From NCBI GenBank assembly GCA_945910005.1, contig CAMDTW010000465.1, positions 1-64,000 on the forward strand: a stretch of 64,000 nucleotides of DNA, read 5' to 3'. Of the stretch, positions 1 to 12,098 are shown piece after piece. The stretch comes from Isoperla grammatica (Eukaryota; Arthropoda; Insecta; Plecoptera; Perlodidae). A program made the position numbers and the translations under genes. Within the stretch, counting starts at the first letter, position 1, and each line of letters starts with the position of its first letter. Under the pieces are notes generated by a model. That model searched no databases. It was not told where the DNA came from and was given only the letters and a program-made list of their open reading frames with translations.

Positions 1-487
1 GAAATGGGCAAATTGTGCTTATTGGAGCCTGAAACGCTCTAAAACAACGATTTGTTAACTTTGGTTGAAACCCTTAGGAATCCCGGCCGTATGCAAGATT
101 CCTCTTTAAACTGGAAGTTTGTGGTAGATAGACTAAAATCAGCCAATTTCTAAATTTTATGCATATTTTAACCAAAAACGACCAAAAAACTCAATTTATG
201 CATTTTCATAATACTCTTTCAGAATGCACACTAACATTATTATTTTTCAACGGTTGGTGTAACTTCTAAAGTAGTTATCGAAATGTGACGAAATGGACAA
301 ATTGTGCTTATTGGAGCCTAAAACGCTCTAAAACAACGATTTGTCAACTTTGGTTGAAACCCTTAGGAATCCCAGCCGTATGCAAGATTCCTCTTAAAAC
401 TGGAAGTTTGTGGTAGATAGACTGAAATCAGCCAATTTCTATGTTTTATGCATATTTTAACCAAAAACGACGAAAAAACTCAATTTA

Positions 488-517
488 TGCATTTTCATTA
501 TACTCTTGAAGAATGCA
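488..517. other. Imperfect hairpin in satellite monomer (example copy)
   Basis: TGCATT at the left pairs with AATGCA at the right, extended by TTCA/TGAA with one bulged G, leaving a loop of about nine bases. It lies about 32 bp upstream of the 18-bp palindrome in the same monomer and recurs in a and b types. In c monomers only the outer TGCATT/AATGCA arms remain. Confidence 0.6.
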
Positions 518-548
518 GCCTATAATTCTTATTTTTCAACGGAGGGTG

Positions 549-566
549 TAACTTCTATAGAAGTTA
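549..566. other. 18-bp perfect palindrome in satellite monomer (example copy)
   Basis: TAACTTCTATAGAAGTTA equals its own reverse complement over all 18 bases. It is present in most a and b monomers throughout the window (for example 1426-1443). In c and c' monomers the same place reads TAACTTCTAAAGTAGTTA, with 7 of 9 pairs kept. Some b monomers have GTAATCG on the right arm, which breaks one pair. It could form a cruciform or bind a dimeric protein; no protein is known from the sequence. Confidence 0.85.
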
Positions 567-2661
567 TCGAAATGTGACGAAATGGACAAATGGAGCTTAT
601 TGGAGCCTGAAACGCTCTAAAACAACGATTTGTCAACTTTGGTTGAAACCCTTAGGAATCCCAGCTGTATGCAAGATTCCTCTTAAAACTCGAAGGAAGT
701 TTGTGGTAGATAGACTAAAATCAGCTTATTTCTATATTTTATGCATATTTAAACCAAAAACCGCAAAAAAAACTCAATTTATGCATTTTCATAATACTCT
801 TTCAGAATGCATACTAACATTATTATTTTTCAACGGTTGGTGTAACTTCTAAAGTAGTTATCGAAAGGTGACGAAATGGACAAATTGTGCTTATTGGAAC
901 CTGAAACGCTCTAAAACAACGATTTGTCAACTTTGGTTGAAACCCTTAGGAATCCCAGCCATATGCAAGATTCCTCTTAAAACTGGAAGTTTGTGGTAGA
1001 TAGACTGAAATCAGCCAATTTCTATTTTTTTATGCATATTTTGACCAAAAACGACAAAAAAAACTCAATTTATGCATTTTCATTATACTCTTGGAGAATG
1101 CAACCTATAATTCTTATTTTTCGACGGAGGGTGTAACTTCTATGGAAGTTATCGAAATGTGACGAAATGGACAAATTGTGCTTATTGGAGCCTGAAACGT
1201 TCTAATACAACGATTTGTGCAATTTGGTTGAAACCCTTTGGAATCCCAGCCGTATGCAAGATTCCTCTTAAAACTAAAAGTTTGTGGTAGATAGACTAAA
1301 ATCAGCCAATTTCTATATTTTATGCATATTTTGAACCAAAAACGACGAAAAAACTCAATTTATGCATTTTCATTATACTCTTGAAGAATGCAGCCTATAA
1401 TTCTTATTTTTCAACGGAGGGTGTAACTTCTATAGAAGTTATCGAAATGTGACGAAATGGACAAATTGTGCTTATTGGAGCCTGAAACGCTCTGAAACAA
1501 CGATTTGTCAACTTTGGTTGAAACACTTAGGAATCCCGGCCGTATGCAAGATTTCTCTTTAAAACTGGAAGTTTGTGGTTGATACACTGAAATCAGCCAG
1601 TTTCTATTTTTTATGCATATTTTAACCAAAAACGACGAAAAAACTCAATTTATGCATTTTCATTATACTCTTGAAGAATGCAACCTATAATTCTTATTTT
1701 TCGACGGAGGGTGTAACTTCTATAGAAGTTATCGAAATGTGACGAAATGGACAAATTGTGCTTATTGGAGCCTGAAACGCTCTAAACAACGATTTGTCAA
1801 CTTTGGTTGAAACCCTTAGGAATCCCGGCCGTATGCAAGATTCCTCTTAAAACTGGAAATTTGTGGTAGATAGACTGAAATCAGCAAATTTCTATTTTTT
1901 ATGCATATTTTAACCAAAAACGACGAAAAAACTCAATTTTATGCATTTTCATTATACTCTTGTAGAATGCAACCTATAATTCTTATTTTTCGACGGAGGG
2001 TGTAACTTCTATAGAAGTTATCGAAATGTGACGAAATAGACAAATTGTGCTTATTGGAGCCTGAAACGCTCTAAAACATCGATTTGTGCAATTTGGTTGA
2101 AACCCTTAGGAATCCCAGCCGTATGCAAGAGTCCTCTTAAAACTGGAAGTTTGTGGTAGATAGACTAAAATCAGCCAATTTCTATATTTTATGCATATTT
2201 TAACCAAAAACGACGAAAAAACTCAATTTATGCATTTTCATTATACTCTTGAAGAATGCAGCCTATAATTCTTATTTTCCAACGGAGGGTGTAACTTCTA
2301 TAGAAGTTATCGAAATGTGACGAAATGGACAATTTGTGCTTATTGGAGCCTGAAACGCTTAAAGCAACGATTTGTCAACTTTGGTTGAAACCCTTAGGAA
2401 TCCCGGCCGTATGCAAGATTCCTCTTAAAACTGGAAGTTTGTGTAGATAGACTAAAATCAGCCAATTTCTATATTTTATACATATTTTAACCAAAAACGA
2501 CCAAAAAACTCAATTTATGCATTTTCATAATACTCTTTCAGAACGCACACTAACATTATTATTTTTCAACGGTTGGTGTAACTTCTAAATAAGTTATCGA
2601 AATGTGACGAATTGACAAATTGTGCTTATTGGAGCCTGAAACGCTCTAAAACAACGATTTG

Positions 2662-2932
2662 TTAGGTTAGGTTAGGTTAGGTTAGGTTAGGTTCGGTTAG
2701 GTTAGGTTAGGTTAGGTTAGGTTAGGTTAGGTTAGTTAGGTTAGGTTAAGGTTAGGTTAGGTTAGGTTAGGTTAGGTTAGGTTAGGTTAGGTTAGGTTAG
2801 GTTAGGTTAGGTTAGGTTAGGTTAGGTTAGGTTAGGTTAGGTTAGGTAGGTTCGTTAGGTTAGGTAGGTTAGGTTTGTTAGTCGGTAAGGTTAGGTTAGG
2901 TTAGGTTAGGTTAGGTTAGGTTAGGTTAGGTT
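2662..2932 (+). repeat. (TTAGG)n telomere-type array 1, F1 lineage, degenerate
   Basis: 271 bp of TTAGG units with the G-rich strand on +. It starts at GATTTG|TTAGG and ends in GGTT|GAAACCC. It is the most degenerate of the ten arrays: TTCGG near 2692, a shortened unit near 2734, an AAGG unit near 2748, and a scrambled stretch around 2846-2890 (GGTAGG, TTCGTTAGG, TTTGTTAGTCGGTAAGG). The scrambled stretch corresponds to the TTTGTTTAGGTAAGG marker of arrays 2, 4, 5 and 6, which places it in the same lineage. The extra changes may be real decay or poor consensus. Confidence 0.95.
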
Positions 2933-3730
2933 GAAACCCTTAGGAATCCCGGCCGTATGCAAGATTCCTCTTTAACACTGGAAGTTTGTGGTAGATAGAC
3001 TGAAATCCGCCAATTTCTATATTTTCTAGCATATTTTAACCAAAAACGACGAAAAAACTCAATTTATGCATTTTCATTATACTCTTGAAGAATGCAGCCT
3101 ATAATTATTATTTTTCAACGGAGGGTGTAACTTCTATAGAAGTTATCGAAATGTGACGAAATGGACAAATGGAGCTTATTGGAGCCTGAAACGCTCTAAA
3201 ACAACGATTTGTCAACTTTGGTTGAAACCCTTAGGAATCCCAGCGTATGCAAGATTCCTCTTAAAACTGGAAGTTTGTGGTAGATAGACTAAAATCAGCC
3301 AATTCTATTTTTATGCATATTTTAACCAAAAACGACGAAAAAACTCAATTTATGCATTTTCATTATACTCTTGAAGAATGCAACCTATAATTCTTATTTT
3401 TCGACGGAGGGTGTAACTTCTATAGAAGTTATCGAAATGTGACGAAATGGACAAATTGTGCTTATTGGAGCCTGAAACGCTCTAAAACAACGATTTGTGC
3501 AATTTGGTTGAAACCCTTAGGAATCCCAGCCGTATGCAAGATTCCTCTTAAAACTGGAAGTTTGTGGTAGATAGACTAAAATCAGCCAATTTCTATATTT
3601 TATGCATATTTTAACCAAAAACGACGAAAAAAACTCAATTTATGCATTTTCATTATACTCTTGAAGAATGCAGCCTATAATTCTTATTTTTTAACGGAGG
3701 GTGTAACTTCTATAGAAGTTATCGAAATGT

Positions 3731-6700
3731 GACGAAATGGACAATTTGTGCTTATTGGAGCCTGAAACGCTCTAAAACAACGATTTGTCAACTTTGGTTG
3801 AAACCCTTAGGAATCCCGGCCGTATGCAAGATTCCTCTTTAAACTGGAAGTTTGTGGTAGATAGACTAAAATCAGCCAATTTCTAAATTTTATGCATATT
3901 TTAACCAAAAACGACCAAAAAACTCAATTTATGCATTTTCATAATACTCTTTCAGAATGCACACTAACATTATTATTTTTCAACGGTTGGTGTAACTTCT
4001 AAAGTAGTTATCGAAATGTGACGAAATGGACAAATTGTGCTTATTGGAGCCTGAAACGCTCTAAAACAACGATTTGTCAACTTTAGTTGAAACCCTTAGG
4101 AATCCCAGCCGTATGCAAGATTCCTCTTAAAACTGGAAGTTTGTGGTAGATAGACTGAAATCAGCCAATTTCTATATTTTATGCATATTTTAACCAAAAA
4201 CGACGAAAAAACTCAATTTATGCATTTTCATTATACTCTTGAAGAATGCAGCCTATAATTCTTATTTTTCAACGGAGGGTGTAACTTCTATAGAAGTTAT
4301 CGAAATGTGACGAAATGGACAAATAGAGCTTATTGGAGCCTGAAACGCTCTAAAACAACGATTTGTCAACTTTGGTTGAAACCCTTAGGAATCCCAGCCG
4401 TATGCAAGATTCCTCTTAAAACTGGAAGTTTGTGGTAGATAGACTGAAATCAGCCAATTTCTATTTTTTAGTGCATATTTTAACCAAAAACGACGAAAAA
4501 ACGCAATTTATGCATTTTCATTATACTCTTGAAGAATGCAGCCTATAATTCTTATTTTTCAACGAAGGGTGTAACTTCTATAGAAGTAATCGAAATGTGA
4601 CGAAATGGACAAATTGTGCTTATTGGAGCCTGAAACGCTCTTAAACAACGATTTGTCAACTTTGGTTGAAACACTTAGGAATCCCAGCTGTATGCAAGAT
4701 TCCTCTTAAAACTCGAAGTTTGTGGTAGATAGACTGAAATCAGCCAATTTCTATATTTTATCCATATTTTAACCAAAAACGACCAAAAAACTCAATTTAT
4801 GCATTTTCATAATACTCTTGAAGAATGCAAAATATAATTCTTATTTTTCAACGGAGAGTGTTACTTCTATAGAAGTTATCGAAATGTGACGAAATGGACA
4901 AATTGTGCTTATTGGAGCCTGAAACGCTCTAAAACAACGATTTGTGCAATTTGGTTGAAACCCTTAGGAATCCCAGCCGTATGCAAGATTCGTCTTAAAA
5001 CTGGAAGTTTGTGGTAGATAGACTAAAATCAGCTAATTTCTATATTTTATGCATATTTAAACCAAAAACGCAAAAAAAACTCAATTTATGCATTTTCATA
5101 ATACTCTTTCAGAATGCATACTAACATTATTATTTTTCAACGGAGGGTGTAACTTCTATAGAAGTTATCGAAATGTGACGAAATGGACAAATTGTGCTTA
5201 TTGGAGCCTGAAACGCTCTGAAACAACGATTTGTCAACTTTGGTTGAAACACTTAGGAATCCCGGCCGTATGCAAGATTTCTCTTAAAACTGGAAGTTTG
5301 TGGTTGATAGACTGAAATCAGCCAATTTCTATTTTTTATGCATATTTTAACCAAAAACGACGAAAAAACTCAATTTATGCATTTTCATTATACTCTTGAA
5401 GAATGCAACCTATAATTCTTATTTTTCGACGGAGGGTGTAACTTCTATAGAAGTTATCGAAATGTGACGAAATGGACAAATTGTGCTTATTGGAGCCTGA
5501 AACGCTCTAAAACAACGATTTGTCAACTTTGGTTGAAACCCTTAGGAATCCCGGCCGTATGCAAGATTCCCCTTAAAACTGGAAGTTTGTGGTAGATACA
5601 CTGAAATCAGCCAATTTCTATTTTTTATGCATATTTTAACCAAAAACGACGAAAAAACTCAATTTATGCATTTTTATTATACTCTTGAAGAATGCAACCT
5701 ATAATTCTTATTTTTCGACGGAGGGTGTAACTTCTATAGAAGTTATCGAAATGTGACGAAATAGACAAATTGTGCTTATTGGAGCCTGAAACGCTCTTAA
5801 ACATTGATTTGTGCAATTTGGTTGAAACCCTTAGGAATCCCAGCCGTATGCAAGAGTCCTCTTAAAACTGGAAGTTTGTGGTAGATAGACTGAAATCAGC
5901 CAATTTCTATTTTTTATGCATATTTTAACCAAAAACGACGAAAAAACTCAATTTATGCATTTTCATTATACTCTTGAAGAATGCAGCCTATAATTCTTAT
6001 TTTCCAACGGAGGGTGTAACTTCTATAGAAGTTATCGAAATGTGACGAAATGGACAATTTGTGCTTATTGGAGCCTGAAACGCTTTAAAGCAACGATTTG
6101 TCAACTTTGGTTGAAACCCTTAGGAATCCCGGCCGTATGCAAGATTCCTCTTAAAACTGGAAGTTTGTGGTAGATAGACTAAAATCAGCCAATTTCTATA
6201 TTTTATACATATTTTAACCAAAAACGACCAAAAAACTCAATTTATGCATTTTCATAATACTCTTTCAGAATGCACACTAACATTATTATTTTTCAACGGT
6301 TGGTGTAACTTCTAAAGTAGTTATCGAAATGTGACGAGATGGACAAATTGTGCTTATTGGAGCCTGAAACGCTCTAAAACAACGATTTGTCAACTTTGGT
6401 TGAAACCCTTAGGAATCCCGGCCGTATGCAAGATTCCTCTTTAAACTGGAAGTTTGTGGTAGATAGACTGAAATCAGCCAATTTCTATTTTTTATGCATA
6501 TTTTAACCAAAAACGACGAAAAAACTCAATTTATGCATTTTCATTATACTCTTGAAGAACGCAACCTATAATTCTTATTTTTCGACGGAGGGTGTAACTT
6601 CTATAGAAGTTATCGAAATGTGACGAAATGGACAAATTGTGCTTATTGGAGCCTGAAACGCTCTAAAACAACGATTTGTCAACTTTGGTTGAAACCCTTA

Positions 6701-9520
6701 GGAATCCCGGCCGTATGCAAGATTCCTCTTAAAACTGGAAGTTTGTGGTAGATAGACTGAAATCAGCCAATTTCTATTTTTTATGCATATTTTAACCAAA
6801 AACGACGAAAAAACTCAATTTATGCATTTTCATTATACCTTTGAAGAATGCAACCTATAATTCTTATTTTTCGACGGAGGGTGTAACTTCTATAGAAGTT
6901 ATCGAAATGTGACGAAATGGACAAATTGTGCTTATTGGAGCCTGAAACGCTCTTAAACAACGATTTGTGCTATTTGGTTGAAACCCTTAGGAATCCCAGC
7001 CGTATGCAAGATTCCTCTTAAAACTGGAAGTTTGTGGTAGATAGACTAAAATCAGCCAATTTCTATATTTTATGCATATTTTAACCAAAAACGACGAAAA
7101 AACTCAATTTATGCATTTTCATTATACTCTTGAAGAATGCAGCCTATAATTCTTATTTTTCAACGGAGGGTGTAACTTCTATAGAAGTTATCGAAATGTG
7201 ACGAAATGGGCAATTTGTGCTTATTGGAGCCTGAAACGCTCTAAAACAACGATTTGTTAACTTTGGTTGAAACCCTTAGGAATCCCGGCCGTATGCAAGA
7301 TTCCTCTTTAAACTGGAAGTTTGTGGTAGATAGACTAAAATCAGCCAATTTCTAAATTTTATGCATATTTTAACCAAAAACGACCAAAAAACTCAATTTA
7401 TGCATTTTCATAATACTCTTTCAGAATGCACACTAACATTATTATTTTTCAACGGTTGGTGTAACTTCTAAAGTAGTTATCGAAATGTGACGAAATGGAC
7501 AAATTGTGCTTATTGGAGCCTAAAACGCTCTAAAACAACGATTTGTCAACTTTGGTTGAAACCCTTAGGAATCCCAGCCGTATGCAAGATTCCTCTTAAA
7601 ACTGGAAGTTTGTGGTAGATAGACTGAAATCAGCCAATTTCTATATTTTATGCATATTTTAACCAAAAACGACGAAAAAACTCAATTTATGCATTTTCAT
7701 TATACTCTTGAAGAATGCAGCCTATAATTCTTATTTTTCAACGGAGGGTGTAACTTCTATAGAAGTTATCGAAATGTGACGAAATGGACAAATGGAGCTT
7801 ATTGGAGCCTGAAACGCTCTAAAACAACGATTTGTCAACTTTGGTTGAAACCCTTAGGAATCCCAGCCGTATGCAAGATTCCTCTTAAAACTGGAAGTTT
7901 GTGGTAGATAGACTGAAATCAGCCAATTTCTATTTTTTATGCATATTTTAACCAAAAACGACGAAAAAACGCAATTTATGCATTTTCATTATACTCTTGA
8001 AGAATGCAGCCTATAATTCTTATTTTTCAACGGAGGGTGTAACTTCTATAGAAGTAATCGAAATGTGACGAAATGGACAAATTGTGCTTATTGGAGCCTG
8101 AAACGCTCTAAAACAACGATTTGTCAACTTTGGTTGAAACACTTAGGAATCCCAGCTGTATGCAAGATTCCTCTTAAAACTCGAAGTTTGTGGTAGATAG
8201 ACTAAAATCAGCTTATTTCTATATTTTATGCATATTTAAACCAAAAACGCAAAAAAAACTCAATTTATGCATTTTCATAATACTCTTTCAGAATGCATAC
8301 TAACATTATTATTTTTCAACGGTTGGTGTAACTTCTAAAGTAGTTATCGAAAGGTGACGAAATGGACAAATTGTGCTTATTGGAACCTGAAACGCTCTAA
8401 AACAACGATTTGTCAACTTTGGTTGAAACCCTTAGGAATCCCAGCCATATGCAAGATTCCTCTTAAAACTGGAAGTTTGTGGTAGATAGACTGAAATCAG
8501 CCAATTTCTATTTTTTATGCATATTTTGACCAAAAACGACAAAAAAAACTCAATTTATGCATTTTCATTATACTCTTGGAGAATGCAACCTATAATTCTT
8601 ATTTTTCGACGGAGGGTGTAACTTCTATGGAAGTTATCGAAATGTGACGAAATGGACAAATTGTGCTTATTGGAGCCTGAAACGTTCTAAAACAACGATT
8701 TGTGCAATTTGGTTGAAACCCTTTGGAATCCCAGCCGTATGCAAGATTCCTCTTAAAACTAAAAGTTTGTGGTAGATAGACTAAAATCAGCCAATTTCTA
8801 TATTTTATGCATATTTTAACCAAAAACGACGAAAAAACTCAATTTATGCATTTTCATTATACTCTTGAAGAATGCAGCCTATAATTCTTATTTTTCAACG
8901 GAGGGTGTAACTTCTATAGAAGTTATCGAAATGTGACGAAATGGACAAATTGTGCTTATTGGAGCCTGAAACGCTCTGAAACAACGATTTGTCAACTTTG
9001 GTTGAAACACTTAGGAATCCCGGCCGTATGCAAGATTTCTCTTAAAACTGGAAGTTTGTGGTTGATACACTGAAATCAGCCAATTTCTATTTTTTATGCA
9101 TATTTTAACCAAAAACGACGAAAAAACTCAATTTATGCATTTTCATTATACTCTTGAAGAATGCAACCTATAATTCTTATTTTTCGACGGAGGGTGTAAC
9201 TTCTATAGAAGTTATCGAAATGTGACGAAATGGACAAATTGTGCTTATTGGAGCCTGAAACGCTCTAAAACAACGATTTGTCAACTTTGGTTGAAACCCT
9301 TAGGAATCCCGGCCGTATGCAAGATTCCTCTTAAAACTGGAAATTTGTGGTAGATAGACTGAAATCAGCAAATTTCTATTTTTTATGCATATTTTAACCA
9401 AAAACGACGAAAAAACTCAATTTATGCATTTTCATTATACTCTTGAAGAATGCAACCTATAATTCTTATTTTTCGACGGAGGGTGTAACTTCTATAGAAG
9501 TTATCGAAATGTGACGAAAT
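3731..9520 (+). repeat. Block duplicated at offset 12590, left copy
   Basis: Aligns without net indel to 16321 to about 21821. Matching checkpoints are the hybrid monomer (5088 and 17678), the reverse open frame (8599 and 21189) and GTTGATACACTG (9061 and 21651). After about 9230 the right copy lacks one 289-bp monomer, and the alignment resumes at offset 12301 as far as arrays 2 and 5. Confidence 0.85.
5088..5170 (+). repeat. Hybrid c'/b monomer junction
   Basis: The left part is c' (CATACTAACATTATTATT) but it changes within TTTTTCAACGG to the b-type end (AGGGTGTAACTTCTATAGAAG) instead of the c' end (TTGGTGTAACTTCTAAAG). The same hybrid sits at 17678-17760 and 24896-24978, so it arose once and was copied with its neighbourhood. 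It creates an identical 75-codon open frame at each copy, with no sign of being a gene. Confidence 0.8.
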
Positions 9521-10384
9521 AGACAAATTGTGCTTATTGGAGCCTGAAACGCTCTAAAACATCGATTTGTGCAATTTGGTTGAAACCCTTAGGAATCCCA
9601 GCCGTATGCAAGAGTCCTCTTAAAACTGGAAGTTTGTGGTAGATAGACTAAAATCAGCCAATTTCTATATTTTATGCATATTTTAACCAAAAACGACGAA
9701 AAAACTCAATTTATGCATTTTCATTATACTCTTGAAGAATGCAGCCTATAATTCTTATTTTCCAACGGAGGGTGTAACTTCTATAGAAGTTATCGAAATG
9801 TGACGAAATGGACAATTTGTGCTTATTGGAGCCTGAAACGCTTTAAAGCAACGATTTGTCAACTTTGGTTGAAACCCTTAGGAATCCCGGCCGTATGCAA
9901 GATTCCTCTTAAAACTGGAAGTTTGTGGTAGATAGACTAAAATCAGCCAATTTCTATATTTTATACATATTTTAACCAAAAACGACCAAAAAACTCAATT
10001 TATGCATTTTCATAATACTCTTTCAGAACGCACACTAACATTATTATTTTTCAACGGTTGGTGTAACTTCTAAATAAGTTATCGAAATGTGACGAAATTG
10101 ACAAATTGTGCTTATTGGAGCCTGAAACGCTCTAAAACAACGATTTGTTAGGTTAGGTTAGGTTAGGTTAGGTTAGGTTAGGTTAGGTTAGGTTAGGTTA
10201 GGTTAGGTTAGGTTAGGTTAGGTTAGGTTAGGTTAGGTTAGGTTAGGTTAGGTTAGGTTAGGTTAGGTTAGGTTAGGTTAGGTTAGGTTAGGTTAGGTTA
10301 GGTTAGGTTAGGTTAGGTTAGGTTTGTTTAGGTAAGGTTAGGTTAGGTTAGGTTAGGTTAGGTTAGGTTAGGTTAGGTTATGTT
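7269..10384 (+). repeat. Higher-order module: c-b-b-c'-a-b-a-a-b'-c plus TTAGG array
   Basis: Ten monomers (2880 bp) followed by array 2. The same order with the same private variants recurs at 12965-16100 (offset 5696). Nine-monomer versions lie at 67-2932 (one b missing) and 19859-22740 (one a missing). A copy lacking the first c monomer lies at about 27430-30207. Private markers in order include GAAATGGAC..AATGGAGCTT, a shifted TATCGAAAGGTGACG in c', CTATGGAAGTT in a, GTTGATACACTG, GAAATAGAC..CATCG, and TTTCCAACGG in b'. This is the clearest higher-order repeat in the window. Confidence 0.85.
10149..10384 (+). repeat. (TTAGG)n telomere-type array 2, F1 lineage
   Basis: 236 bp, almost perfect TTAGG units, G-rich strand on +. 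A diagnostic interruption TTTGTTTAGGTAAGG starts near 10323, about 61 bp before the right end; arrays 4, 5 and 6 carry it at nearly the same distance. The right end reads TTATGTT|GAAACC, one substitution from the usual GGTT. The upstream flank is the variant CTAAATAAGTTATCG with GAAATTGAC, shared by arrays 1, 2, 4, 5 and 6. Confidence 0.97.
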
Positions 10385-12098
10385 GAAACCCTTAGGAATC
10401 CCGGCCGTATGCAAGATTCCTCTTTAAACTGGAAGTTTGTGGTAGATAGACTGAAATCAGCCAATTTCTATATTTTATGCATATTTTAACCAAAAACGAC
10501 GAAAAAACTCAATTTATGCATTTTCATTATACTCTTGAAGAATGCAGCCTATAATTATTATTTTTCAACGGAGGGTGTAACTTCTATAGAAGTTATCGAA
10601 ATGTGACGAAATGGACAAATGGAGCTTATTGGAGCCTGAAACGCTCTAAAACACCGATTTGTCAACTTTGGTTGAAACCCTTAGGAATCCCAGCCGTATG
10701 CAAGATTCCTCTTAAAACTGGAAGTTTGTGGTAGATAGACTGAAATCAGCCAATTTCTATTTTTTATGCATATTTTAACCAAAAACGACGAAAAACGCAA
10801 TTTATGCATTTTCATTATACTCTTGAAGAATGCAGCCTATAATTCTTATTTTTCAACGGAGGGTGTAACTTCTATAGAAGTAATCGAAATGTGACGAAAT
10901 GGACAAATTGTGCTTATTGGAGCCTGAAACGCTCTAAAACAACGATTTGTCAACTTTGGTTGAAACACTTAGGAATCCCAGCTGTATGCAAGATTCCTCT
11001 TAAAACTCGAAGTTTGTGGTAGATAGACTGAAATCAGCAATTTCTATATTTTATCCATATTTTAACCAAAAACGACCAAAAAACTCAATTTATGCATTTT
11101 CATAATACTCTTGAAGAATGCAAAATATAATTCTTATTTTTCAACGGAGAGTGTAACTTCTATAGAAGTTATCGAAATGTGACGAAATGGACAAATTGTG
11201 CTTATTGGAGCCTGAAACGCTCTAAAACAACGATTTGTGCAATTTGGTTGAAACCCTTAGGAATCCCAGCCGTATGCAAGATTCGTCTTAAAACTGGAAG
11301 TTTGTGGTAGATAGACTAAAATCAGCTAATTTCTATATTTTATGCATATTTATACCAAAAACGCAAAAAAAAACTCAATTTATGCATTTTCATAATACTC
11401 TTTCAGAATGCATACTAACATTATTATTTTTCAACGGTTGGTGTAACTTCTAAAGTAGTTATCGAAAGGTGACGAAATGGACAAATTGTGCTTATTGGAG
11501 CCTGAAACGCTCTAAAACAACGATTTGTCAACTTTGGTTGAAACCCTTAGGAATCCCAGCCATATGCAAGATTCCTCTTAAAACTGGAAGTTTGTGGTAG
11601 ATAGACTGAAATCAGTCAATTTCTATTTTTTATGCATATTTTAACCAAAAACGACGAAAAAACTCAATTTATGCATTTTCATTATACTCTTGAAGAATGC
11701 AGCCTATAATTCTTATTTTCCAACGGAGGGTGTTACTTCTATAGAAGTTATCGAAATGTGACGAAATGGACAATTTGTGCTTATTGGAGCCTGAAACGCT
11801 TTAAAGCAACGATTTGTCAACTTTGGTTGAAACCCTTAGGAATCCCGGCCGTATGCAAAATTCCTCTTAAAACTGGAAGTTTGTGGTAGATAGACTAAAA
11901 TCAGCCAATTTCTATATTTTATACATATTTTAACCAAAAACGACGATAAAACTCAATTTATGCATTTTCATAATACTCTTTCAGAACGCACACTAACATT
12001 ATTATTTTTCAACGGTTGGTGTAACTTCTAAAGTAGTTATCGAAATGTGACGAAATGGACAAATTGTGGAGCCTGAAACGCTCTAAAACAACGATTTG
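10385..12098 (+). repeat. Satellite block 3, six monomers (b b d c' b' c)
   Basis: 1714 bp holding six monomers in the order b, b, d, c', b', c. It is repeated almost base for base as block 7 (30208-31921, also 1714 bp, offset 19823). Shared private changes include GAAAAACGCAATT, ATCAGTCAAT, the TTACTTCTATAG change in b', and a 7-bp deletion giving ATTGTGGAGCC just before the array. The two differ by a few substitutions and balancing one-base indels. No gene is supported. Confidence 0.95.

Larger units (their letters stand above)
1..2661 (+). repeat. Satellite block 1 (289-bp monomers), left edge cut by window
   Basis: Tandem head-to-tail monomers of about 289 bp. The landmark CAATTTATGCATTTTCAT recurs at 192, 481, 775, 1066, 1356, 1646 and 1934, a spacing of 288 to 294 bp. 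Monomer subtypes in order are c, b, c', a, b, a, a, b', c, leading directly into the first TTAGG array. The block matches 7203-10148: at an offset of about 7202 at first and 7487 later, because it lacks one b monomer. A 4-bp tandem duplication (GAAG) near 690 lengthens one monomer and opens a spurious 92-codon frame at 574-852. Single-base deletions relative to other copies appear after about 2360. No gene is supported. Confidence 0.95.
2933..10148 (+). repeat. Satellite block 2, about 25 monomers
   Basis: 7216 bp, close to 25 monomers of 289 bp. Subtype order by reading is b, a, b, c, b, b, d, c'/b hybrid, a, a, b', c, a, a, b, c, b, b, c', a, b, a, a, b', c. From 3731 on it matches block 5 at an offset of 12590. 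From 2933 to about 5700 and from about 7700 to 10148 it matches block 6 at an offset of 19808. The last ten monomers (7269-10148) form the module that precedes a TTAGG array. The c monomer near 6270 ends in an intact GATTTGTCAACTTTGG site at 6391-6397, i.e. it has no array. No gene is supported. Confidence 0.95.

Noticed and set aside
350..370. Pol III box B-like GGTTGAAACC, hinting at a SINE or tRNA origin
   Set aside because: The core GTTGAAACC differs from the box B consensus at an invariant C, and no acceptable box A lies at the expected distance upstream. There is no poly-A tail or target-site duplication.
566..590. CENP-B-box-like motif on the reverse strand (TTTCGTCACATTTCGAT)
   Set aside because: It keeps TTCG and the central A, but the last CGGG is replaced by TCGA. 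That is about 6 of 9 essential bases, which is not enough to call.
574..852. Open frame of 92 codons, and other frames of 64 to 85 codons at many sites
   Set aside because: All fall inside satellite monomers and recur with the repeat. 289 is not divisible by three, so frames close within about one monomer. The 92-codon one exists only because of a 4-bp duplication. There is no domain and no gene context.
2662..2932. A true chromosome end at one of the TTAGG arrays
   Set aside because: Each array is under 600 bp and is followed by more satellite in the same orientation, so all ten are interstitial as assembled.
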